DNA of 8,070 bases from Bacteroidales bacterium (lineage in GTDB: Bacteria; Bacteroidota; Bacteroidia; Bacteroidales; WCHB1-69). Every line of letters begins with the position of its first letter. Position 1 is the stretch's first letter. The translations under genes were made by a program, and so were the position numbers. Of the stretch, positions 1 through 4,724 are shown piece after piece. The notes under the pieces are model-generated. The model was not told the origin of the DNA and ran no database searches. It saw nothing but the letters and a program-made list of their open reading frames with translations. The stretch lies in the NCBI GenBank assembly GCA_031273515.1, contig JAISRU010000066.1, forward strand, positions 1 through 8,070. Direction: 5' to 3'.

Positions 1-77
1 GTCATCTCACAGCCGGCTGCGAGGTCATCTCACAGCCTAATGCGAGGTCACCTCACAGCCGGCTGCGAGGTCATCTC
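1..77. repeat. Tandem 23-bp repeat, about 3.3 copies
   Basis: Three full 23-bp units run at 1-23, 24-46 and 47-69, with a partial fourth (GTCATCTC) at 70-77. Units 1 and 3 differ by one base (GTCATCTCA versus GTCACCTCA). Unit 2 has CTAAT in place of the CGGCT in the middle. Units 1 and 3 contain the perfect palindrome CAGCCGGCTG (10-19 and 56-65), extendable to an 18-bp imperfect palindrome. The array probably continues to the left of the window. No open reading frame uses it. Function unknown. Confidence 0.85.
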
Positions 78-315
78 CGATTCTCGTCACCCAGACTACC
101 CGCATGCAAGGACAGTCACCATGGTCAAATAAGGGCGAATGTATGCTTGCTTTTTAAACAAATGATTAATGAGGTAATGAGGTTTTTCTACCAACATATT
201 GTACCTGACGGGACAGAGTTGTTACAGCAATATGAGCCCACGACATCCTTCTTTTTTCCCTGTCGCATCGGCAGGGTGGGGACTTACAATGACGGCGTTG
301 GGTTCTCCCCGTTTT
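78..315. other. Non-coding stretch, no gene seen
   Basis: I see no plausible coding region on either strand here. A segment at 187-214 (CTACCAACATATTGTACC followed by TGACGGGACA) resembles intergenic repeat debris I associate with Bacteroidales genomes, but that is recollection and not shown by the sequence. The only clear structure is the hairpin at 258-276. CAATGACGG at 287-295 matches the core of the REP-like segment at 462-480. Confidence 0.5.
258..276 (+). repeat. 8-bp stem hairpin
   Basis: CCCTGTCG (258-265) pairs with CGGCAGGG (269-276) around a three-base CAT loop, with one G-U wobble in plus-strand RNA. A run of six T (252-257) lies immediately before the stem and none follows it on the plus strand. 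On the minus strand the wobble becomes a C-A mismatch and the run reads as A. It therefore does not have the form of an intrinsic terminator in either direction. Confidence 0.5.
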
Positions 316-377
316 GATAAAGCCTCTTTATCCGAACATATAAAGGTTCTTTATACGTGCATATAAAGGCGCTTTAT
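316..377. repeat. Three phased 23-bp units, each with an ATAAAG-N3-CTTTAT palindrome
   Basis: Three short inverted repeats of one form lie at 316-332 (GATAAAG-CCT-CTTTATC), 339-355 (TATAAAG-GTT-CTTTATA) and 363-377 (ATAAAG-GCG-CTTTAT). Their centres are at 324, 347 and 370, exactly 23 bp apart. The arms are conserved while the three loop bases differ, as expected if the palindrome itself is selected or copied. The period equals that of the unrelated array at 1-77. Each could be a protein-binding half-site pair or a small RNA hairpin. Confidence 0.8.
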
Positions 378-416
378 CCGTAAAGCGAAAAACGTTCTTT
401 GAATTAAATGTTTTGA

Positions 417-444
417 TTAATGGTAAATGGTTAATGGTTAATGC
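417..444. repeat. 7-bp tandem repeat (TTAATGG), four units
   Basis: Consecutive heptamers TTAATGG, TAAATGG, TTAATGG and TTAATGC fill 417-444. Such short intergenic repeats probably arise by replication slippage. No coding role is apparent. Confidence 0.75.
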
Positions 445-461
445 CATACGGACGCAAACAA

Positions 462-480
462 CGCTCCTCGCAATGACGGG
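462..480 (-). repeat. REP-like segment, CCCGTCATTGCGAGGAGCG on the minus strand
   Basis: Read on the minus strand, the 19 bases begin CCCGTCATTGCGAGG, a core I know from dispersed intergenic repeats in several bacterial groups. The core CAATGACGG recurs at 287-295 in the same spacer. The family assignment rests on recollection and not on a comparison. Confidence 0.4.
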
Positions 481-525
481 TGGACGGAAATCATGTTAAT
501 CAGTTAATCGACGCGCGAAGCGAGA

Positions 526-551
526 GCAGAGGCAAACTTGTTTGCTTCTGC
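526..551 (+). repeat. Strong 11-12 bp hairpin
   Basis: GCAGAGGCAAAC (526-537) is complementary to GTTTGCTTCTGC (540-551) with a single G-U wobble. It forms an 11-bp stem with a CTTG tetraloop, or 12 bp counting the closing pair. There is no T-run after it, so it is not a standard rho-independent terminator. It lies about 130 bp upstream of the -7 promoter element at 678-685. It could be a mobile repeat remnant or the 3' end of an upstream transcript. Confidence 0.7.
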
Positions 552-616
552 CGAGCAAGAAGGAGAAAGGCAAAGCCAATCAGATAAATCCGAGTTCAGA
601 CAATGGCGGGGACAAT

Positions 617-644
617 GGGGAAAACAATCTTTGTCGCTTTGCGC
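617..644. repeat. Dispersed repeat, copy 1 (second copy at 6823-6848)
   Basis: This block runs from GGGGAAAACAATC to GTCGCTTTGCGC. It recurs near the uvrB-parE spacer at 6823-6848 as GGGAAACAATC...GTCGCTTTGCGC, in the same orientation. The copies differ by an A-run length and two substitutions in the middle. Both copies lie in non-coding DNA, which suggests a dispersed intergenic element. Confidence 0.65.
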
Positions 645-646
645 AA

Positions 647-667
647 TTCTCAATTTTCAATTTTCAA
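647..667. repeat. 7-bp TTTTCAA repeat, three units, just upstream of the promoter
   Basis: Heptamers TTCTCAA, TTTTCAA and TTTTCAA fill 647-667. The same heptamer occurs twice at 4174-4187 ahead of the second promoter. It occurs three times in inverse orientation (TTGAAAA) at 6720-6740 across the end of uvrB. In both promoter cases it covers the -33 region, where no good TTTG box is seen. Confidence 0.75.
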
Positions 668-677
668 TTCTTTTGTG

Positions 678-685
678 TACTTTTG
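678..685 (+). promoter_or_regulatory. Bacteroidota-type -7 element (TACTTTTG) of the hydrogenase-sensor operon
   Basis: TACTTTTG matches the known Bacteroidota primary-sigma -7 consensus TAnnTTTG. It sits in the 16-base string TTTGTGTACTTTTGCA, which is repeated exactly at the promoter before DUF4293. The expected transcription start is near 690-694, giving a leader of about 25-30 bases before the ATG at 719. A clear -33 TTTG box is missing; that region holds the TTTTCAA repeats instead. The palindrome TTGCGCAA lies 39 bp upstream of the element (639-646). Confidence 0.7.
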
Positions 686-718
686 CAGTCATAATCAATT
701 GACGAGAGAATAAAATTA

Positions 719-1066
719 ATGAACATAAAGGAGATAGTACAATTAATTGAAGGTAATATTGTTACGGAGAGTCCCAGCATCGACGGAGAAATTCTGTATG
801 CCTTTGCTTCGGACTTGATGAGCGACGTCCTGACAATAAATCATCCGACGGGGATCGTTTTACTGACAGGTCTGGCAAACGTACAGACAATCCGAACAGT
901 CGAAATGGCAGGACTGAATTTAGTGATCTTAGTTCGAGGGAAAAAGGCAACCGTCGATATGATATCCATCGCTCAGGAAAATGATATCATCATCGCCGAA
1001 ACAAAATATTCAACCTTTCGCACGTCGGCAATACTGTATAACGCAGGCATTAAATCTATTTTTTAA
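719..1066 (+). CDS. DRTGG domain protein, first of two in the operon
   Basis: A 115-residue soluble protein made essentially of one DRTGG domain. This small alpha/beta domain is also found between the other domains of some phosphotransacetylases and CBS proteins. As a free-standing protein it is known beside [FeFe]-hydrogenase genes, but its biochemical role is not established. Recognisable blocks are SDLMSDVL (31-38), LLTGLANVQTIRTVEM (48-63), VRGKK (72-76) and ILYNAG (105-110). There is no signal peptide or membrane segment. The ATG start is 34 bp after the -7 element, with a purine-rich GAGAG at 703-707 upstream. It is the first gene of the five-gene operon, and the ATPase gene follows after 11 bases. 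It may bind a nucleotide or scaffold a signalling complex; that is inference. The family call is fairly sure, the function is not. Confidence 0.8.
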   Translation: MNIKEIVQLIEGNIVTESPSIDGEILYAFASDLMSDVLTINHPTGIVLLTGLANVQTIRTVEMAGLNLVILVRGKKATVDMISIAQENDIIIAETKYSTFRTSAILYNAGIKSIF

Positions 1067-1077
1067 ACAAACCGGAT

Positions 1078-1491
1078 ATGCATTTTGAATATCAAGTAAC
1101 AGGAGGAGATTTTACCAATGCAGGCTCGACATCGAGTTCCGTGAAGAAAACACTCAAACAGCTAAACGTAAATCCGTCTATCATCAAACGAACGGTGGTG
1201 GCTCTCTACGAAGCAGAAGTGAATATCGTTGCCCATGCCTACAAAGGCAATATCTATGTGGATATAGAAGAAGATGCGATTGTGATCAGTTTAGTCGATG
1301 AAGGTCCGGGTATTCCCGATATTGACAAGGCTATGGAAGTGGGCTATTCTACCGCTTCTGTTTCGGTCAGGGAAATGGGCTTCGGTGCGGGAATGGGTCT
1401 GCCGAATATGAAAAATAATTCCGACAAACTGACCGTAACCAGCGAAGTGGGTAAAGGTACGACAGTCGAAATATATAACCGTTTGCAGTAA
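1078..1491 (+). CDS. RsbW-like GHKL ATPase (anti-sigma factor / serine kinase type)
   Basis: A 137-residue protein consisting of one HATPase_c domain of the RsbW/SpoIIAB anti-sigma type. The N box is YEAEVNIVAHAY (44-55), with the presumed catalytic Glu45 and Mg-binding Asn49. The G1 box is DEGPGIPD (74-81). The ATP-lid/G2 box is GFGAGMGLPNM (101-111). The ATP site therefore looks intact. No histidine phosphoacceptor, transmembrane or sensor domain is present, so it is not a classical sensor kinase. Classical relatives bind a sigma factor and phosphorylate an anti-anti-sigma partner on Ser. No STAS protein, sigma factor or PP2C phosphatase is encoded nearby. The gene lies 11 bases after the first DRTGG gene and 15 bases before the hydrogenase-like gene. 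It probably acts on one of the operon proteins; which one is unknown. Confidence 0.85.
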   Translation: MHFEYQVTGGDFTNAGSTSSSVKKTLKQLNVNPSIIKRTVVALYEAEVNIVAHAYKGNIYVDIEEDAIVISLVDEGPGIPDIDKAMEVGYSTASVSVREMGFGAGMGLPNMKNNSDKLTVTSEVGKGTTVEIYNRLQ

Positions 1492-1506
1492 ACGAATAAT
1501 CTGACA

Positions 1507-2898
1507 ATGAAAAAACAAAAAGAATTCTTTTATCATGCATTGGAATTTAGACAGGATTTATGTATGGGATGTTCTCATTGTATGATGAAATGTCCTACGG
1601 AAGCAATACGGGTCGTGCGAGGAAAGGCAATACTCAATGCCGACCGATGCATCGATTGCGGTGAATGTTATCGTATCTGTCCTTATGGAGCAATCAGCGT
1701 CAGACAGGATGACTTTGAAAAAATCTATAACTACAAATATCGGATTGTCCTTATGCCTGCCGTGTTCAGCGCACAGTTTCCCGATAAAATCACCTCCGAT
1801 CAGATATACAGCGCCCTGCTTTCGTTGGGATTTACCCATGTGTTTGAAACCGAAAACTCAATCGAATTTCTGATTAAACCCTATAACGATTATGTCCGTC
1901 GTCATCAGGAAAAACCGCTTATTTCTTCTTTTTGTCCCGCCATTGTCCGACTGATACAGGTACGTTTTCCTACCTTGACCGATAATATAATGCTGATAAA
2001 ACCTCCTATGGACGTTACTGCCATGTATATCAAAAAACGTTTCGAGCAAGCCGGTATCCCATGGAATGAAGCAGGCATTTTTTACGTAACTCCCTGTGCG
2101 GCAAAAATCGCAGGGGTCAAAAGTTCGGTTGTCGAAGACGGAAGTCTGATAAGCGGCGTCATCAACATGAATTATCTGTATAATAAGGTTTACAGAGAGA
2201 TCAAACAAAAAGGATTTGCAAAAGAAGACAACGCTGAGTCTGGATTTAAATTCATGACGCGAAATTCCCTTAGATGGTCGCTCACCAGAGGTGAACTCAG
2301 GATCGTGGAGAGCGATAAAAAATTGGCAATAGATCAGATCCAGAATGTCATCGACTTCTTGGAGAAACTCGAAAACGAAGATACCGAAGATATCGATTTC
2401 CTTGAATTACGGGCATGTTATCAAAGTTGTGCAGGCGGAATATTATGTTCGGGCAACAAATTTCTGACCACCGACCGCGCAAATCGACGCGCAAACAATA
2501 CCGATAACGCCGCATTGAATAAAACGGAATTTGAACAATATGCTCCTTATATAGAAGACAATTGTCTTTTGTATGGGAAAATTCAGCCGAGGTCGATCAT
2601 CAAATTGGACGACAATATGGCGGAGGCAATGAAGAAAATGAAACGTATTCACGAAATAAACGCTATTCTGCCTCATGTCGATTGCGGTATTTGCGGAGCG
2701 CCTTCCTGTCAGGCATTTGCAGAAGATATTGTACAGAAAGGCAGCGATATAAAAAGTTGTATCTTTATCCAGAAAATATTAGAGCAAAACGATAAATTAG
2801 ACATTCTGGAAACCGTCGACCTGATGAAACAAACTTGGGACGTCGGAAAATTAGATAAAAACAAGATGAAAGAATTGAATAAGGAAGTGAATATTTAA
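1507..2898 (+). CDS. [FeFe]-hydrogenase-like iron-sulfur protein, probably sensory (HydS-like)
   Basis: A 463-residue cytoplasmic protein with three parts. (1) Two ferredoxin motifs C-x2-C-x2-C-x3-CP, with Cys 19/22/25/29 and 48/51/54/58. (2) A [FeFe]-hydrogenase large-subunit C-terminal domain (about 78-365) with three signature loops: SSFCP (Cys143), TPCAAK (Cys197) and RACYQSCAGG (Cys304, Cys308). These four Cys align with the H-cluster ligands of catalytic enzymes. (3) A C-terminal C-x2-C-x4-C-x16-C cluster motif (Cys 393, 396, 401, 418), as in the FeS domain PF04060. The first Cys of the catalytic TSCCP loop, used in proton transfer, is Phe142 here. The third loop departs from the catalytic MACPGGC form. 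A PAS domain, often found at the C-terminus of HydS proteins, is absent; the chain ends about 45 residues after the last Cys. I infer H2 or redox sensing with slow or no turnover. H-cluster assembly would need HydEFG encoded elsewhere. Confidence 0.85.
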   Translation: MKKQKEFFYHALEFRQDLCMGCSHCMMKCPTEAIRVVRGKAILNADRCIDCGECYRICPYGAISVRQDDFEKIYNYKYRIVLMPAVFSAQFPDKITSDQIYSALLSLGFTHVFETENSIEFLIKPYNDYVRRHQEKPLISSFCPAIVRLIQVRFPTLTDNIMLIKPPMDVTAMYIKKRFEQAGIPWNEAGIFYVTPCAAKIAGVKSSVVEDGSLISGVINMNYLYNKVYREIKQKGFAKEDNAESGFKFMTRNSLRWSLTRGELRIVESDKKLAIDQIQNVIDFLEKLENEDTEDIDFLELRACYQSCAGGILCSGNKFLTTDRANRRANNTDNAALNKTEFEQYAPYIEDNCLLYGKIQPRSIIKLDDNMAEAMKKMKRIHEINAILPHVDCGICGAPSCQAFAEDIVQKGSDIKSCIFIQKILEQNDKLDILETVDLMKQTWDVGKLDKNKMKELNKEVNI

Positions 2899-2925
2899 AT
2901 AAACATCATTATAAAATCGAGAATT

Positions 2926-3261
2926 ATGACAGTAAGAGAATTGACAAAAAAAGCAAACCTGAGCGTTTTTTCGGGAGAAAAAGGATTAGACGCTGAAATC
3001 ACAGGCGGATATACTTGCGACCTGCTAAGCGACGTCATGGGACACGCCGAAAGTGGAAATGTCTGGATCACACTGCAAACGCATAAGAATGTAATGGCGA
3101 TTGCATCGCTTAAGGAGTTGTCAGCGGTCATTTTGGTAAAGGATCAGCAGCCCGACGAAGATACGCTGCATCAAAGCGAAACGGAAAACATTCCTGTATT
3201 GGGGACGTCGCTGCAGGAATTTGAAATATCGGGCATATTGTACAATCTGATAAAGTCCTGA
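2926..3261 (+). CDS. DRTGG domain protein, second of two (often annotated 'serine kinase')
   Basis: A 111-residue protein with a single DRTGG-type domain, divergent from the first copy. Visible blocks are GGYTCDLLSDVMGHA (27-41), VWITLQTHKNV (46-56) and ISGILY (101-106). The DLxSDV and ILYN signatures are shared with the product of 719-1066; most other positions differ, so the duplication is old and the two probably do different jobs. Relatives in databases often carry the label serine kinase from distant similarity to HPr kinase N-terminal regions. No Walker A motif or kinase residues are visible, so I would not accept that activity. The gene starts 27 bases after the hydrogenase-like gene, and its TGA overlaps the next ATG by one base (TGATG at 3259-3263), which indicates translational coupling to the PHP gene. 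Confidence 0.8.
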   Translation: MTVRELTKKANLSVFSGEKGLDAEITGGYTCDLLSDVMGHAESGNVWITLQTHKNVMAIASLKELSAVILVKDQQPDEDTLHQSETENIPVLGTSLQEFEISGILYNLIKS

Positions 3262-4013
3262 TGCAATTATACAAGGCAGACTTCCATACGCATACCGTGC
3301 TTTCTCCCTGTGGGGATTTGGATATGAGTCCGCAGGAGATCATTCGTCTGGCGAAAGAGCGAAATCTCGACATTATCGGCATTACGGATCACAATACGAC
3401 CAAACACGGACGTCTGACGAGGCATTATGGCGAACAGTCGGGCATTTTTGTGCTGACGGGTGCGGAAGTAACCACAAAAGAAGAGGCTCATTGTCTGGCT
3501 TTTTTCGAGAAGGATCAGGAGTTGGACGAATTTGAACGGTTCTTACAGGAAAATCTTCCCGATATTCCAAACGATACCGAGAAATTCGGCTATCAGGTAC
3601 AGGTGGACGAAAAAGGAGACATCATCTATCAAGAACCTTTGTTTTTACCTTCCGCCATCAACAAGACGCTGGAAGAAGTAGAAGACAAAGTCCATGCTTT
3701 GAATGGTTTATTTATTCCCGCTCACATCGACCGACCCAAATTCAGCATACCAAGTCAATTGGGATTTATTCCTTTCGATTTGAATGTCGATGCGGTAGAA
3801 TTGTCCATCCACAGCACGAAAGCGGATTATCTGTCCAAGAACAGCTATCTACAAGGGCAGACATTCATTCAAAGTTCCGACGCTCACTATCCCTGTCAGA
3901 TAGCGACTGCCGTCTGCTGGCTGCTGATGCATTCCGTCTCCTTTGAGGAAATCCGAAAGACCCTCCACAAAGAAAACGGACGAATGGTCTTTACGCAGGA
4001 AGAACTAATCTAA
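3261..4013 (+). CDS. PHP-domain metal-dependent phosphoesterase
   Basis: A 250-residue PHP-family hydrolase. Metal-binding motifs appear in the usual order: DFHTHT (7-12), ITDHNT (41-46), GAEVTT (67-72), AHCLAFF (76-82), PAHIDRP (153-159) and SSDAHYP (205-211). The expected His, Asp and Glu ligands for a two- or three-metal site are all present, so it is probably active. Relatives include the RNase AM / YciV group, which act on nucleotide 3',5'-bisphosphates or short RNAs, and histidinol phosphatases. The substrate here cannot be told from sequence. Its start overlaps the DRTGG stop by one base and it closes the operon, so it is made together with the DRTGG protein. A phosphoesterase opposite the ATPase/kinase could reset a signalling state or hydrolyse a nucleotide signal; that is inference. 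Confidence 0.9.
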   Translation: MQLYKADFHTHTVLSPCGDLDMSPQEIIRLAKERNLDIIGITDHNTTKHGRLTRHYGEQSGIFVLTGAEVTTKEEAHCLAFFEKDQELDEFERFLQENLPDIPNDTEKFGYQVQVDEKGDIIYQEPLFLPSAINKTLEEVEDKVHALNGLFIPAHIDRPKFSIPSQLGFIPFDLNVDAVELSIHSTKADYLSKNSYLQGQTFIQSSDAHYPCQIATAVCWLLMHSVSFEEIRKTLHKENGRMVFTQEELI

Positions 4014-4094
4014 TTGAGAATTAAACCACTGATTTATGTAATTAGAATGATTAAATATGATTATCATTCGAACGCTTTTTCCTTGCCCCACAAT

Positions 4095-4115
4095 CCCTCT
4101 CCAAAATGGAGAGGG
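4095..4115. terminator. Perfect 9-bp hairpin after the sensor operon; terminator or repeat remnant
   Basis: CCCTCTCCA (4095-4103) and TGGAGAGGG (4107-4115) are exact complements around an AAA loop. The hairpin starts 81 bases after the PHP stop codon and would be stable enough to end the operon transcript. No T-run follows on the plus strand, so it is not a textbook intrinsic terminator. CCTTGCCCCACAAT just before it, together with the stem, resembles the CCTCACCCC...CCCTCTCC...GGAGAGGG intergenic elements I recall from Bacteroidota. It may be such a repeat and double as a terminator. Confidence 0.5.
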
Positions 4116-4173
4116 AAGTCATTGCACTTATTCTCACGTTATTGTAAGCAAATATACTCTTGCGCAAGCCTGA

Positions 4174-4187
4174 TTTTCAATTTTCAA
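4174..4187. repeat. 7-bp TTTTCAA repeat, two units, upstream of the second promoter
   Basis: Two exact TTTTCAA heptamers lie 11 bp ahead of the TACTTTTG element, in nearly the same position as the heptamers of the first promoter. They cover the place where a -33 box would be expected. Confidence 0.7.
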
Positions 4188-4197
4188 TTTATTTGTG

Positions 4198-4205
4198 TAC
4201 TTTTG
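4198..4205 (+). promoter_or_regulatory. Bacteroidota-type -7 element (TACTTTTG) of the DUF4293-uvrB unit
   Basis: TACTTTTG within TTTGTGTACTTTTGCA is identical over 16 bases to the promoter of the first operon. The predicted start near 4210-4214 leaves a short leader with GGAG (4222-4225) five bases before the ATG at 4231. The palindrome TTGCGCAA recurs 38 bp upstream (4160-4167), against 39 bp at the first promoter. Because the -7 element lies inside any reading frame begun at the GTG at 4195, that longer start for DUF4293 can be set aside. Confidence 0.75.
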
Positions 4206-4230
4206 CACATTATTAAATATTGGAGAAATC

Positions 4231-4710
4231 ATGATACAACGTATTCAGACTTTATTATTTTTTGTTGCAGCGATATGTTTTACCGTCGCCTGTTTTATGC
4301 CGGTGGGAACAATCACCACTCACGACGCTTACTATCTGCTCGATTCCTGGACATTAAAAGAAAATATTCCGGATGGAGCAGTCGTCTATCCGACTTATTT
4401 CATCGGAATATTGCAGATTATGCTGGCGCTGACCTCGTTTGTTGCCATCTTTTTATATAAGAAACGTTCGACACAATCGAAACTCTGCATAGCGGCAATC
4501 TTTGGCAATTTTGTGCTGATCCTGCTGATGCTATGGGGATATCCCGATTATATTCTGCCGAAAATGTCGCCAATAGCCCATACGGAGATGGTCAGTTCAC
4601 TGTCGTTATGGGCGATGTTGTCGGTATTGCCTTTGGGATGTCTGTACTTTGCCAACAAGTATATCATCAAGGATGAAAAAAAAATACGCGCCGCCGATCG
4701 GCTGCGTTAA
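4231..4710 (+). CDS. DUF4293 family integral membrane protein
   Basis: A 159-residue membrane protein of a Bacteroidota-specific family of unknown function. It opens with the family's typical MIQRIQTL and ends in KKIRAADRLR, also characteristic. Four hydrophobic segments are visible at about 7-25, 55-75, 84-103 and 122-142, separated by a periplasmic-type loop (26-54) and short turns such as YKKRSTQSK (76-84). The basic C-terminal tail is probably cytoplasmic. I chose the ATG at 4231 because GGAG precedes it and the family begins there; a GTG 36 bases upstream falls inside the promoter. It is first in a two-gene unit, with uvrB following after 14 bases. No enzymatic motif is visible and no function is proposed. 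Confidence 0.9.
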   Translation: MIQRIQTLLFFVAAICFTVACFMPVGTITTHDAYYLLDSWTLKENIPDGAVVYPTYFIGILQIMLALTSFVAIFLYKKRSTQSKLCIAAIFGNFVLILLMLWGYPDYILPKMSPIAHTEMVSSLSLWAMLSVLPLGCLYFANKYIIKDEKKIRAADRLR

Positions 4711-4724
4711 CAGATCATAACTAA

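Noticed and set aside
1..77. CRISPR array
   Set aside because: The 23-bp units are directly adjacent with no unique spacers, and no cas genes are present.
316..377. Short CRISPR-like array with 17-bp repeats
   Set aside because: The distance between the palindromes is only 6-7 bp, too short for spacers; it fits a tandem palindrome array better.
762..950. Minus-strand frame inside the first DRTGG gene
   Set aside because: It is a shadow frame antisense to a recognisable gene, with no start signal.
1507..2898. Assignment as an ordinary catalytic [FeFe] hydrogenase (HydA)
   Set aside because: The TSCCP and MACPGGC loops are altered, and the neighbours are signalling-type genes with no HydB or HydC.
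2926..3261. Serine kinase activity for the second DRTGG protein
   Set aside because: There is no Walker A motif and no kinase residues; the label often given to relatives seems to come from distant similarity only.
4195..4230. An upstream GTG start extending DUF4293 by 12 residues
   Set aside because: The GTG lies inside the promoter motif, and the family begins at MIQRIQ, which follows GGAG at 4222-4225.
4014..4460. A 148-codon plus-strand frame starting with TTG after the PHP gene
   Set aside because: It runs through the hairpin and the promoter, overlaps DUF4293 in another frame, has no ribosome binding site and resembles no family.
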